Shown piece by piece: positions 26,095-35,833 of a stretch of 64,000 bases of DNA (its first letter is position 1; every line of letters starts with the position of its first letter). Below the pieces are notes generated by a model, which saw only the letters and a list, made by a program, of their open reading frames with translations, was not told the origin of the DNA and searched no databases. The stretch is taken from positions 186,001 through 250,000 of the forward strand of contig CP063375.1 in NCBI GenBank assembly GCA_022813675.1. The letters run 5' to 3'. The translations under genes and the position numbers were made by a program. The DNA comes from Deferribacteraceae bacterium V6Fe1. Its GTDB lineage: Bacteria > Chrysiogenota > Deferribacteres > Deferribacterales > Deferrivibrionaceae.

Positions 26095-26099
26095 TAGCC

Positions 26100-27739
26100 A
26101 TGTACTTGAAAAAAACTCGCTCTAAACAATATACTTACCTGCAAGTTGTAGAATCATATAGAGACGACAATGGTGTCCCAAGACATAAAGTACTATTTAA
26201 TTTAGGCAGATTAGATATCCTAAAAAAAGACCCATCTTTTGCCACTGTAATAGATAAAATAAGAGAAGAGATTTCTGAATCTACTAAACCTGAGTTTAAA
26301 GATATATCTGATGCTGATATAGTGAATTGGGGCTATAAGATATATGAGAAGCTCTGGAAGATGTTTGAGCTGGATAAGACACTTGATGATATACAGAAAA
26401 ACAGTAAAGCCAGGTTTGATTTACAATCGAGTTGTTTCCGTATGGTAATAGAGCACTTATTAGAGCCTAAGAGTAAGCTTGGAGTTTATGCAAATCAGAA
26501 TAGGTATTACAATATTCCTGAAGTAGAGCTTCATCATTTTATAGAAGCCTTGATATATTGTCAGAACATAAGGAGCTTTTAGAGGATAAATTATTTTATA
26601 AAAATTTTAGCGTATTTAATTTAAAAGTAGATATAGTTTTTTATGATGTAACGACCTTTTATTTTGAGAGTGTCAGGTCAGATAGTTTAAGAGAATTTGG
26701 CTTTAGTAAAGATGGTAAGTTTAATGAGGTACAGATTGTATTTGGTTTACTTGTTGATATGGAAGGTCGTCCTATTGGTTATGAACTATTTCCTGGGAAT
26801 ACTTTTGAGGGTAAGACCCTTGAGAAGGCATTATTTAAATTAAATGAACGATTTAATTTAAATAAAGTTATAATAGTTGCAGATAGGGGCTTAAACAGTA
26901 AGATTAATTTAAAGCTGATAAAAGATAATGGATTTGATTATATAGTTGCAAGCAGACTAAAGAGTTTGCCATCAGATATTCAATCCGAGATATTTATGGA
27001 TGAAGGTTACAATTTTATAAAATCGGATGAAGAGGATATTTTTAAATATAAGAGTATAGATTACAAGAATAAAGTTTCTTTGGGTAATGGTTCTGTAGCT
27101 GTTTTGGATGAGAAGTTAATAGTAACATATTCTTCTAAAAGGAGTAAGAAGGATAAAGCAGACAGGCAAAGACTTATAGACAAGGCTAATCATTTGCTTG
27201 AAAATGAATCATTGATAAAATCCTCTTTTAAGAGAGGTGGCAAGAAGTTTTTAAAGGAAGAATCCTCAAACAAAGAAAAATGTTATAAACTTGATGAGGC
27301 TGCGATTGAGAAGGATGAGCGCTTTGATGGATATTATGGTATACAGACAAGTGAAACGAATTTATCTGAGATAGATGTAATAGATGCATATCACAATTTG
27401 TGGAAGATAGAAGAATCTTTTAGAATAATGAAGAGTAAATTAGAGGTACGTCCGATATTTCATTGGACGGAGAAGCGTATTAAAGGGCACTTTGTAGTTT
27501 GCTTTTTAGCATTTTTACTTGAGAGGACATTGGAACATAAGCTTAGAACGGCTGATATAAAAGCATCATCGAGAGATGTAAGAAGTACAATTAACTCTAT
27601 GAATTTTGCAAGATTTGAATCTAAGGGTCAGACTTATCTGCTTAAAACTAAATTTGGCAGTTTGGGCAGTCATATATTAAGAGCACTTAGAATCCCACCG
27701 CCTAAGAATCTTTCCACCCCTGATGAGTTGAAATTTTAA
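26100..27739 (+). pseudogene. IS1634-family transposase, frameshifted
   Basis: The N-terminal part (MYLKKTRSKQYTYLQVVES) runs to a stop at 26582, and the rest continues in another frame (SLDILSEHKELLEDK) to 27739. The switch lies at a run of four T near 26525-26545; one extra T there would give a continuous protein (HHFYRSLDILSEHKE) of about 547 residues. The DDE domain is otherwise complete: VFYDVTTFYF, IVADRGLNSK and the late Glu in WKIEESFRI. No canonical slippery heptamer is present, so a deletion is favoured over programmed frameshifting. The protein must act at the two inverted repeats. Confidence 0.85.
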
Positions 27740-27832
27740 TCTAAAAATCACCTGTAGTGACAAAATGTACAAACCTAAAATAATAAAATTATTATCTACA
27801 ATTACTTATAAAATCAAAGTGTCAAAGACAGG

Positions 27833-27923
27833 AAAAATAATCAAATATAGCGTCTGTTAGAATGAATAGTTTTAAAACTCAACTTAAAAAATCAGGTAAC
27901 GCTGTTAAAGCAGTTACCCCCTA
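27833..27923. repeat. Right copy of the 91-bp direct repeat
   Basis: Identical to 25823-25913. It includes the comM stop codon and the native comM terminator, so this is the side that stayed attached to comM. Confidence 0.95.
27880..27919 (-). terminator. comM terminator (duplicated by the IS)
   Basis: The minus-strand RNA has GGTAAC and GTTACC arms closing an inner GCT/AGC stem, then TGATTTTTT. It lies within the 91-bp repeat, so a second copy sits between the IS and glnK. Confidence 0.75.
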
Positions 27924-29416
27924 TTTTCAAACCGATACTGGCAGGCTTCAAGGACATGCTTTTTAGAAACCTCATTGCTGCCTTCAAGGTCGGCGATAGT
28001 GCGGCTGATTTTCAAAATTTTCATATAGCTTCTTGCCGACAGTCCAAGCTTTTCATGGACATTTTCGAGGGTCAAATATGCCTCATCGGCAATATTTGCG
28101 TATTTTTTGATATGGCGTTCAGTCATCTGACTATTGTAGTTAATCTTTTCTTTCTTAAATCTTTTCTCCTGCAATTGTCTTGCAAGCTCTACACGTTTCT
28201 TAATCTCTTTAGATGATTCCCCTTCGGGCAGTTTGTTTAATTCTTTTATATCAACTGCTTCAACATTGACATGCAAATCTATTCTGTCCATTATCGGGCC
28301 TGACAGCTTGCTCCTGTATTTTTGAATCTGCCCCATAGCGCATACACATTCTTTGTCTGTGCCATAAAAACCGCACGGGCAAGGGTTACATGCCGCCACA
28401 AACATAAAATTGGCAGGATATACCACCGTCCTGTTTGCTCTGCTTACAGTCACTACCCTGTCTTCCAAAGGTTGCCTCAACACTTCAAGAACATTTTTCT
28501 TAAATTCCAAAAATTCATCAAAAAAAAGTATACCATTACTTGCAATACTCACTAAACCAGGTTTTGCGTCCTTACCACCACCTATCACTGCCACATCACT
28601 TGCTGTAGGGTGGGTAATAATAAAAGGTCTTGTTTGGACTAGCCCCTTATTTTCCCTAAGAAGTCCCGCTACCGAATGAACTTTGGTAGTCTCAATAGCC
28701 TCATCTATCGTCATTGCAGGCATAATGGTAGGGATACGCTTGGCTATCATAGTTTTTCCGCTGCCTGGCGGTCCCATCATTAGCAAATTGTGCATCCCTG
28801 CCGCTGCAATCTCAGATGCCCTTTTAACCAAAAACTGCCCCCTTACATCCGAAAAGTCAATATCATAAGTATCAGGGACAAACTCTACCCCTCCTTTGTA
28901 AGGCTCTTTCACATCTCCATTCAAAAAAGGTAGTATTTCTGATAACGTGTCAAATCCGTAAATCTCAATATTTTCAAGGACAGATGCTTCTCTTACATTT
29001 TCATTAGGTAATATTAATTTTGTATTATCTTCAAGACTTGATGCAAAAGGTAAAATGCCTGCTACCCCTCTAAGTCTTCCATCCAGAGAAAGCTCACCGG
29101 CAAAAGCAAATTTGTCTAAATCGGCATTTATAACCCCAGAGGCTTTCAACAGGGCTATCGCAACAGGTAAATCAAAATGACTCCCATCCTTTTTAAGATC
29201 GGCTGGAGCCAGATTGACCGTTATCGGCTTATCGAAAATATTAAATTCAAGATTTTTAAGTGCAGATTTTACTCTTTCACGACTCTCTTTTACGGCACCC
29301 TCAGCAAGCCCGACAACATTGAAAGAGGGCATCCCCATATTTCTTATGTCAGCTTCAACATCCACTTGCTCAGAATTAATCCCTATAAGGGTAAAAGTCC
29401 TAACCTTTGCAAACAT
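27914..29416 (-). CDS. comM: ComM / YifB family Mg-chelatase-like ATPase
   Basis: 500 residues, full length. An N-terminal ribosomal S5-like/Lon-type domain (FNVVGLAEGAVKESRERVKSA) precedes an AAA+ domain with Walker A GPPGSGKTM and Walker B ILFFDEFLEF, and the Cys-rich AACNPCPCG motif; the C-terminal MCM-like lid ends in LDGS-type helices. ComM is a branch-migration helicase used in natural transformation. It lies nine bases after sppA in the same direction. The last three codons fall inside the IS target duplication but the gene is intact. Confidence 0.94.
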   Translation of the reverse strand: MFAKVRTFTLIGINSEQVDVEADIRNMGMPSFNVVGLAEGAVKESRERVKSALKNLEFNIFDKPITVNLAPADLKKDGSHFDLPVAIALLKASGVINADLDKFAFAGELSLDGRLRGVAGILPFASSLEDNTKLILPNENVREASVLENIEIYGFDTLSEILPFLNGDVKEPYKGGVEFVPDTYDIDFSDVRGQFLVKRASEIAAAGMHNLLMMGPPGSGKTMIAKRIPTIMPAMTIDEAIETTKVHSVAGLLRENKGLVQTRPFIITHPTASDVAVIGGGKDAKPGLVSIASNGILFFDEFLEFKKNVLEVLRQPLEDRVVTVSRANRTVVYPANFMFVAACNPCPCGFYGTDKECVCAMGQIQKYRSKLSGPIMDRIDLHVNVEAVDIKELNKLPEGESSKEIKKRVELARQLQEKRFKKEKINYNSQMTERHIKKYANIADEAYLTLENVHEKLGLSARSYMKILKISRTIADLEGSNEVSKKHVLEACQYRFENRG

Positions 29417-29425
29417 TTTTATTTT

Positions 29426-30283
29426 TTACCTTTCAAAAAGGTAGTAAAGGTAGTTTTTATTCTCCATTTTATTCCTAAAATATGTTGCCGTTTCTGTAAG
29501 TCTTTCAAGTAAATTATCCTTGTTTACATCAAAATATATCTCTACGTCTGAAAGATTGTATTGTTTTTTCATATCCTCAAATGCATCCAAATATGTGCCA
29601 AGCTCATCCACAAGACCAATTTTTTTGGCAACACTTCCAACTATTATCCTGCCATCTGCATAAGCAAGTAAAGTTTCTTTCTTTATCTTTCTTGAGCTTA
29701 ATATATCATTCACAAACTGATTGTAAACTTCCATAATGGAATCTTGAAGAAGTTTAATCTCCTCTTTAGTCATCTCTCTGTTTGGTGAGCCGATATCCTT
29801 GAATTTACCGGATTTAATGGTCTGAAAATCTATCCCTATTTTTTCATAAAGACCTTTCATATTTGGAAATTTTATAATCACACCTATACTTCCAGTTATT
29901 GTCCCCGGTAAAGCATATATTTTATCAGCTGCAATGGAAACATAGTATCCGCCTGAAGCAGCAAGAGATTGCATCGCTACAAATACAGGTTTATCAAGGC
30001 TTTTAACAAATCTATAAATTTCCTGGCTCGGTGCAACCCCTCCGCCGGGAGAATTTACCCTTATTATAAACCCTTTTACTTTATCATTCTTGTTATATTT
30101 TTTGAGCTTATTGATCATTGTATCGGATTCATAAATCACATCTTGTAAGTCAATAACAACTATCTTGTTTTTAGCAAACTCACCCACATCGTTTCCGGTA
30201 TAATAAAGTATCGCGGAGAAGATAAATCCTACGACGAAAATGACAAAAACAAGTTTAAACAGTCTTTTACCCCATTTTTTCAT
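29426..30283 (-). CDS. sppA: Signal peptide peptidase SppA (short, S49 family)
   Basis: 285 residues. One N-terminal transmembrane helix (about 9-27) anchors the protein, with the catalytic domain outside the cytoplasm. The nucleophile is S110 in SLAASGGYYVS and the general base probably K162 in SGKFKDIGSP, 52 residues apart as in Bacillus SppA. GFIIRVNSPGGG is the oxyanion-side motif. It degrades remnant signal peptides. It is encoded 3 bases after the exchanger gene. Confidence 0.93.
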   Translation of the reverse strand: MKKWGKRLFKLVFVIFVVGFIFSAILYYTGNDVGEFAKNKIVVIDLQDVIYESDTMINKLKKYNKNDKVKGFIIRVNSPGGGVAPSQEIYRFVKSLDKPVFVAMQSLAASGGYYVSIAADKIYALPGTITGSIGVIIKFPNMKGLYEKIGIDFQTIKSGKFKDIGSPNREMTKEEIKLLQDSIMEVYNQFVNDILSSRKIKKETLLAYADGRIIVGSVAKKIGLVDELGTYLDAFEDMKKQYNLSDVEIYFDVNKDNLLERLTETATYFRNKMENKNYLYYLFER

Positions 30284-30286
30284 TCA

Positions 30287-31258
30287 CTAACCTCTGACAA
30301 TTATAGTAGAGTATACCACATAAAATAAAAGAATATAAACAGAATATAACGAAATGTGTCCAAATCTAAATTTTGAAAGTTTGTCTTGCTGTATCCCCAA
30401 AACAGCAATAAGCACAATAATTGCCGAACAGATTGCAGCAACAAGATTTATCTTGCTTGCAGCCATGAAAATATCCCCTTTTTTATAAAATATATCAGCA
30501 ATAGGGATAACTGTAATATTAAAAACATTTGATCCTAATAAATTTCCGATAGCCATATTCGTAGAGCCTACTTTTATGGCACCGAAACATGCCGAAACTT
30601 CCGGCAAAGAGGTTACAAGTGCAAGTAAAAATGAGCCGACGACTGTCCTGCCAAGCCCCGTTGCTTCGGCTATTTCATCAGCACTTTTACTTAAAAGAAG
30701 ACCTGCAAAAACAATGATAGAAGCCATAAACATAAACATAAATACAGCTCTATTTAGGCTAATATCCGTTTTTTCATCTTCAATATCCGAATCACTCATA
30801 TCTATTGTCCTGTAGGCACTGTACATCGATAAAATATATATTATAAATATCCCAAGACTAATCGCACTAACGTTGAATAGTTTTATATTCAATAAAAAAC
30901 CAAAAGCTGAAATAAGTGGTAAAAGTATTGCAAATGATGCTGTAACAATATTGGATAAACTGACACTTTTAAATACACTGTCCTTTTTAAAAAGTGCATC
31001 AAGAAAGAATATAATCAATATATTAAACATATTGGAGCCGTAAACATTGCCAAATACCAAATCAGGTGCATCCACAATCGTAACGGCACCAATAGAGGAG
31101 ATAAGCTCCGGCAGACTTGTAAACAGAGCGATAAATGTTACCCCTACAAAGCTGTGCCCCAAAGGGGTCTTTGACGCTATTACATCCCCGTATTTTGAAA
31201 GTTTGACCCCGCTAAATATTACAAGAAAAGCCGAAACGGCAAAAAGAAAAAAGTACAT
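30287..31258 (-). CDS. Na+/Ca2+ exchanger-family (CaCA) membrane antiporter
   Basis: 323 residues, about ten transmembrane helices in two inverted halves. Each half carries an alpha repeat: VGVTFIALFTSLPELISSIG with GNVYGSNMFN, and VGSFLLALVTSLPEVSACFG with GNLLGSNVFN. This is the YrbG-type bacterial exchanger; the transported cation is probably calcium, but that is inferred from the family. It follows the rpsA terminator, so it begins a new transcript with sppA and comM. Confidence 0.92.
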   Translation of the reverse strand: MYFFLFAVSAFLVIFSGVKLSKYGDVIASKTPLGHSFVGVTFIALFTSLPELISSIGAVTIVDAPDLVFGNVYGSNMFNILIIFFLDALFKKDSVFKSVSLSNIVTASFAILLPLISAFGFLLNIKLFNVSAISLGIFIIYILSMYSAYRTIDMSDSDIEDEKTDISLNRAVFMFMFMASIIVFAGLLLSKSADEIAEATGLGRTVVGSFLLALVTSLPEVSACFGAIKVGSTNMAIGNLLGSNVFNITVIPIADIFYKKGDIFMAASKINLVAAICSAIIVLIAVLGIQQDKLSKFRFGHISLYSVYILLFYVVYSTIIVRG

Positions 31259-31272
31259 AAAAATTACCTCAA

Positions 31273-31297
31273 CAAAAAAGGGGCTTATTAAGCCCCT
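31273..31297 (-). terminator. rpsA terminator
   Basis: Minus-strand stem GGGGCTT/AAGCCCC with a short AAT loop, followed by TTTTTTG. It closes the pheA-to-rpsA transcript. Confidence 0.9.
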
Positions 31298-31300
31298 TGA

Positions 31301-33004
31301 TTATTTTATCTCGTCAATCTTCCCTTTTATCAAGGTACCTAAATTAAATGTGGAATCCGAATTGTCCTCTATCTGTTTCAGGTACTCTTTTACCTCTCGT
31401 TTTTCAGAGTCAAGTTTGTATTTTTTCACAGAGAGTAATATTTCCCTGTTTCTCTTGTCAATTTTCAACACAACGACTTTTAACGTATCGCCCACCTTGC
31501 AAAACTCTTCAGGAATAACTTTATTCTCATCAAGCTCTTTGGCAGGGATAATGCCAGTCAGCCCTTTCGGCAGCGCTACGACAACATTTTCTTTGTTAAC
31601 TTCAATGACTTCCACATCTAACACTTTACCTGAAGGTAAAAGCTTCTCAATGTCTTTCCAAGGATTTTTCTCAAGTTGTTTTATACCAAGGGAAATTCTC
31701 TCTTTATCTTCGTCAATTTTTAAAATTTTAGCGGTAATTTCATCACCTGCTTTAAATTTTTCATTCAAATCCTGAATATCTTCTGTCCAAGAAATATCAA
31801 TTTTTTTAATAAGACCGTCAATATGCGCACCGAAATCCACAAAAATACCAAAATCAGTAACACTCTTAATTTTGCCTGTAACGACAGAGCCTTCCGGATG
31901 ATTATTCTTTAAAGTTATCCAAGGATTCTCTGACAACAATTTGAGTGACATCAAGACTTTTTTGTGATCGTTATCAATTCCGATAACCTTACCCTCGACC
32001 ATATCCCCTCTTTCAAGCTTTACTGAGGAGTTTTTAATCCAGGAAAGCTCTTCTTCAGGGATAAAACCGTCAACACCCGGCTCAAGCTCTACAACGTAAC
32101 CTTTCTTCCTTCTGGTTACCACTCTCCCCTTTGCTTCACTGTCCACAGGGTATTTTTCTGCGACTTTATTCCATGGATCTTCTTTTAATTGTTTAAGCCC
32201 TAACTCTATTTTTTTATTCTCTTTGTCCACATTCAAAACGACTGTTTCAACCACATCATCTACTTCCAAATATTTAGAAGGGTGCTTAACTTTCCCCCAA
32301 TCGATATTGTCTCTATGAAGAAAACCATCTACAGCACCAATGTTTATAAATACACCATACTCTTTGATTGTTTTTACCTTACCCTTAACTTTGTCTCCCT
32401 CTTTAATGGAATCAAACAACTCGTTCTTTTCCATTTCAGCAGCTTCAACAATATAAAGTTTGTGAGAAGCCAATATACTTTTGCTCTTTCTATCTACCTT
32501 TAAAATTTTGCAATTTAAAACTTTGCCGATATAACTTTTACTGTCTTTAATTTTATTCCTGACATCAATATGATTGGAAGGGATAAATACCGAAACTTCA
32601 CCTACTTTTCCTGTAAACCCTTTGTCATTGAAGTTTTCAATCTTAACGGCGACAGGCTTATTTTTTTCAAACTTTTCAAGAATCTCATCAAAATCTCTCT
32701 GCTGATTCAATACTTTTCTTGAAAGTCTGACATAACCACCACCACCCTGGACACCTTCGACCAATGCCTCTATCTCATCGCCAACCTTGACCGTAAGTTC
32801 ACCATTGTTTTCAAGTTCGCTTTTATCTATTACACCTTCTGATTTATATCCAATATTTACCAATATATCTGTTCCATTTATTGCAACCACCGACCCTTTT
32901 ACAATACTCCCCTTAGACGGCGGATTGAGAGAATCCTCAAGCATAGACTCAAAGTCCTCAAATTTCATTTCATTGTTCATCCCATTGTTATCCTGCATGT
33001 TCAA
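31301..33004 (-). CDS. rpsA: Ribosomal protein S1
   Basis: 567 residues made of about six S1/OB-fold repeats, for example GSVVAINGTDILVNIGYKSE, GKVKTIKEYGVFINIGAVDG and GKIKSVTDFGIFVDFGAHID, with conserved KVLDIDK-like linkers. It binds mRNA on the 30S subunit. It starts inside the end of ispH (17-base overlap), a gene pairing seen in several anaerobic lineages. Confidence 0.94.
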   Translation of the reverse strand: MNMQDNNGMNNEMKFEDFESMLEDSLNPPSKGSIVKGSVVAINGTDILVNIGYKSEGVIDKSELENNGELTVKVGDEIEALVEGVQGGGGYVRLSRKVLNQQRDFDEILEKFEKNKPVAVKIENFNDKGFTGKVGEVSVFIPSNHIDVRNKIKDSKSYIGKVLNCKILKVDRKSKSILASHKLYIVEAAEMEKNELFDSIKEGDKVKGKVKTIKEYGVFINIGAVDGFLHRDNIDWGKVKHPSKYLEVDDVVETVVLNVDKENKKIELGLKQLKEDPWNKVAEKYPVDSEAKGRVVTRRKKGYVVELEPGVDGFIPEEELSWIKNSSVKLERGDMVEGKVIGIDNDHKKVLMSLKLLSENPWITLKNNHPEGSVVTGKIKSVTDFGIFVDFGAHIDGLIKKIDISWTEDIQDLNEKFKAGDEITAKILKIDEDKERISLGIKQLEKNPWKDIEKLLPSGKVLDVEVIEVNKENVVVALPKGLTGIIPAKELDENKVIPEEFCKVGDTLKVVVLKIDKRNREILLSVKKYKLDSEKREVKEYLKQIEDNSDSTFNLGTLIKGKIDEIK

Positions 33005-33836
33005 CCTCTTTTAAAAATTCTATAACCTCATCTATCAAAAATTTAGGAGTGCTTGCTCCAGCGGTTATGCCAATGTTTTCTACCCCTATAAGGTCGGATT
33101 TGTCAATCTCGTCCTTTGTCTCAATATGAAACACCTTGGGGCATATCTCTTTGCAAATTTCATAAAGTCTCGTGGTATTTCCACTATTTTTACCACCGAT
33201 TACATACATTATATCTGAAATTAAAGCAACCTTTTTTGCAGCTTCCTGTCTCTGGTCAGTGGCATTGCATATCGTATTGACTATTTTCAGTTCATTACAT
33301 TTCGATTTTAAGGCATTAACTACCACATCAAAATTGGCTTTATTCTGAGTAGTCTGCGCCACCACTCCAATTTTATCATGAAATTCAACATATTTTTCTA
33401 CTTCCTCACTACTTTCCACCACTACAAACCCATTATTTGCATAGCTCACTATCCCTTTTACTTCCGGGTGGTCTTTTTCACCGAAAACAACCAAAAAGTA
33501 GCCGCTACTGCTGAGTATTGAGGCCTGTCTCTGAGCCCTTGTCACAAATGGACATGTCGCATCCACAACACTTATTTTATTGTCTTTTAATTTATCCATA
33601 TGTTGTTTGGGAATACCGTGAGAGCGGATTACCACAACATCATCCTTTTCAACATCCTCAACACTTTTTTTAACATTTACGCCCTTTTCTTCAAGCTTTT
33701 TAACTAATTGAGGATTATGAATAATAGGCCCGAGTGTATATACTCGCCCCCCTTTGTCAGATGTCTCCTCCACTATCTTTATCGCCCTTTCTACTCCAAA
33801 GCAAAAGCCGGAATAATCAGCTACTATAATGTTCAT
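32988..33836 (-). CDS. ispH: 4-hydroxy-3-methylbut-2-enyl diphosphate reductase
   Basis: 282 residues. The three cluster-binding cysteines are C12 (SGFCFGVERAI), C95 (VDATCPFV) and C190 (NTICNATDQRQ); the [4Fe-4S] enzyme makes IPP and DMAPP in the last MEP-pathway step. GEKDHPEVKG and GGKNSGNTTRL are further signatures. It begins directly at the cmk stop. Confidence 0.95.
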   Translation of the reverse strand: MNIIVADYSGFCFGVERAIKIVEETSDKGGRVYTLGPIIHNPQLVKKLEEKGVNVKKSVEDVEKDDVVVIRSHGIPKQHMDKLKDNKISVVDATCPFVTRAQRQASILSSSGYFLVVFGEKDHPEVKGIVSYANNGFVVVESSEEVEKYVEFHDKIGVVAQTTQNKANFDVVVNALKSKCNELKIVNTICNATDQRQEAAKKVALISDIMYVIGGKNSGNTTRLYEICKEICPKVFHIETKDEIDKSDLIGVENIGITAGASTPKFLIDEVIEFLKEVEHAG

Positions 33837-34498
33837 TAAGCCAACACTCTCTCTAATATTTTATTTACGACTTCATCAATAGTCATACTGCTTGTATCTA
33901 TTAAAATTGCATCATCTGCCTTTTTAAGCGGTGCCACTTCTCTATTCATATCTTCAAAATCCCTTTTTATTACACTCTGTAAAATCTCCTCAAAATTCAC
34001 ATCGATACCTTTAGCCGTTAACTCTTCAAATCGTCTTTTTGCCCTCTCGTTTGCATTGGCATCAAGATAAAATTTATATTCGGCATCAGGAATTACCACT
34101 GTGCCTATATCTCGCCCATCCATTATCACATCACTTTTCGAAGCAATTTCCTGCTGTTTTTTGGTTAAAATTTCCCTTACTTCCGTTATCTTTGAAGTCT
34201 CAGATACCTTTGCTGTAACCTCAGCACTCCGTATCTCATCAGTAACATCAAGCTCATGTAAATTAATCTTTAGGATTACCCTTTGACGTTCTCCGTCCTT
34301 TTTGAAAGATATATCACAATCTTTAAGTTTATCTACAAGTGCAGCCCCAATTAAACCGTATTTTACACTTAAATAAGCACAAGCCCTATACATTGCACCG
34401 GTATCGATGTAAATCAAGTTTAACTTTTCCGCTATAATTTTTGAAATGGTGCTTTTGCCGCTTCCGGCAGGTCCATCAACAGCAATTCTCAAGGGCAT
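33836..34498 (-). CDS. cmk: Cytidylate kinase
   Basis: 220 residues. The P-loop GPAGSGKST is at 8-16, then YIDTGAMYRA, DGRDIGTVV and AKRRFEEL. It phosphorylates CMP and dCMP. It is 54 bases after aroA, with a short AT-rich inverted repeat in the gap, and just precedes ispH and rpsA; cmk next to rpsA is a widespread arrangement. Confidence 0.95.
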   Translation of the reverse strand: MPLRIAVDGPAGSGKSTISKIIAEKLNLIYIDTGAMYRACAYLSVKYGLIGAALVDKLKDCDISFKKDGERQRVILKINLHELDVTDEIRSAEVTAKVSETSKITEVREILTKKQQEIASKSDVIMDGRDIGTVVIPDAEYKFYLDANANERAKRRFEELTAKGIDVNFEEILQSVIKRDFEDMNREVAPLKKADDAILIDTSSMTIDEVVNKILERVLA

Positions 34499-34552
34499 TT
34501 ATCTCGCTCACACAAATTTCGTTAATAGTAATAACAACTTTTAAAATAGCTG

Positions 34553-35833
34553 CTATTTTATACTCAGGCTATCCACCTTGCTGATAAAATCTGGGAAGGA
34601 TACATCAATTGCATCTATTTCGTCAATACTAAGTTGCCCAAATCTTTTTGACAAAAGGATATTTATCATAGCAATTCTATGGTCATCAAAGGATTTCAAG
34701 TTGGCCTTTTTATTTATTTCTTTCAAAGGATAAACTTTTAAGCCGTCATCAAACTCCTCTACTTCAGCCCCGATTTCCCTTAAATTATAAACCATTGCTT
34801 TTATTCTATCAGACTCCTTTACTCTCAGCTCTTCAGCCCCCCTAATTTCGACAGGGCTTTTAGCAAACAGACCTAAAGCGGAAATCATAGGAATTTCATC
34901 TATAATGTTGGCTACTATATCCCCTTCTATCTTTATCCCTTCATACTCTTGGTGTTGTATAAAAATATCGCCGAAAGGGTCACCTAAATGAGATTTTACA
35001 ATAACTTCAAATTTAACCCCCATCCCTTTTAAAACATCAAGCATTCCACTTCTTGTAGGATTAAGACCAACATTTTTAATTAAAACTTCTGCGCCTTCAT
35101 ACATTAATGCAGCTCCAAGAAAAAAAGCCGCTGATGAAAAATCCCCCGGCACACTTATTGTACAAGGCTCTAACCTCTTTACAGGGTCTATTTCAATCCT
35201 CAATCCGTCAATTTTCAAGTCAACGCCATAAGATTTGAGCATAAGTTCGGTATGATTTCTCGTAACAGCCTGCTCTGTGTAAATAGTTTTGGAATCAGCC
35301 TGAAGTGCGGCTAAAATAATAGCACTTTTTACCTGAGCACTTTTTACCTTACCAACAATATCGTCACCTTTCAGTTTACTGGGGATAATCGTAAGAGGGA
35401 GAAATCTGTTATTTTCTCTTGCTACAATATATGCGCCGAGCTTACTAAGCGGCTCAATTACTCTGCCCATCGGCCTTTTCTTAAGAGAATTGTCTCCGGT
35501 AAGAACAAAGTATTTATTTTGGCCGGCAAAAAGTCCGGTTAAAAGCCGAGCAGTCGTGCCTGAGTTTTCGCAATTTATTATATCATTTGGCTCGATGAAG
35601 TTTCTACACCCTTCAGATTCTATAATAAAGCCATTATCTATTTCAATAAATTTTGCTCCAACCGCCTGCATTGCCGCTTTTGTGGCAAGTGTATCCCTTG
35701 ACATAAGCGGATTCAACACTTTACTTTTCCCTTCTGCCATGGCCGACAAGATAAACGCTCTATGAGATATGGACTTATCAGAAGGAACAAATATTTCGCC
35801 TTTTAACGTTTCTACCTTTTCAAAACTTATCAT
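34553..35833 (-). CDS. aroA: 3-phosphoshikimate 1-carboxyvinyltransferase (EPSP synthase)
   Basis: 426 residues, full length. DKSISHRAFILSAMA at the N terminus, NSGTTARLL near 90, SQ/SA-type phosphate contacts, GDFSSAAFF, and the C-terminal LRVKESDRIKAM and SFDDHRIAM are the family motifs. It joins PEP to shikimate-3-phosphate. Start codon overlaps the tyrA stop by 4 bases. Confidence 0.95.
   Translation of the reverse strand: MISFEKVETLKGEIFVPSDKSISHRAFILSAMAEGKSKVLNPLMSRDTLATKAAMQAVGAKFIEIDNGFIIESEGCRNFIEPNDIINCENSGTTARLLTGLFAGQNKYFVLTGDNSLKKRPMGRVIEPLSKLGAYIVARENNRFLPLTIIPSKLKGDDIVGKVKSAQVKSAIILAALQADSKTIYTEQAVTRNHTELMLKSYGVDLKIDGLRIEIDPVKRLEPCTISVPGDFSSAAFFLGAALMYEGAEVLIKNVGLNPTRSGMLDVLKGMGVKFEVIVKSHLGDPFGDIFIQHQEYEGIKIEGDIVANIIDEIPMISALGLFAKSPVEIRGAEELRVKESDRIKAMVYNLREIGAEVEEFDDGLKVYPLKEINKKANLKSFDDHRIAMINILLSKRFGQLSIDEIDAIDVSFPDFISKVDSLSIK

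Larger units (their letters stand above)
25914..27832. mobile_element. IS1634-family insertion sequence (1919 bp)
   Basis: The ends read CCTGACTTTGACACTTTC on the left and, inverted, CCTGTCTTTGACACTTTG on the right, about 19 matches in 22. The transposase resembles IS1634/IS1549-type proteins (VESYRDDNGVPRH, LGRLD, VFYDVTTFYFES, ADRGLNSK, WKIEESFRIMKS). Members of this group are known for very long and variable target duplications, which fits the exact 91-bp repeats. The perfect repeats suggest recent insertion; the transposase reading frame is broken. Confidence 0.9.

Noticed and set aside
26525-26550. Programmed -1 frameshift in the transposase
   Set aside because: The zero-frame codons around the T run (CAT CAT TTT ATA) do not make a re-pairing X XXY YYZ heptamer and no following stem was seen; a single-base deletion explains the data better.
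25823-27923. 91-bp repeats as attachment sites of an integrative element
   Set aside because: The DNA between them is an insertion sequence with its own inverted repeats ending exactly at the repeats, and no integrase or tRNA gene is present.
34542-34560. TAAAATAGC/GCTATTTTA hairpin after aroA as a terminator
   Set aside because: It is AT-rich with a one-base loop spacing and no clean T tract; the operon seems to continue into cmk.
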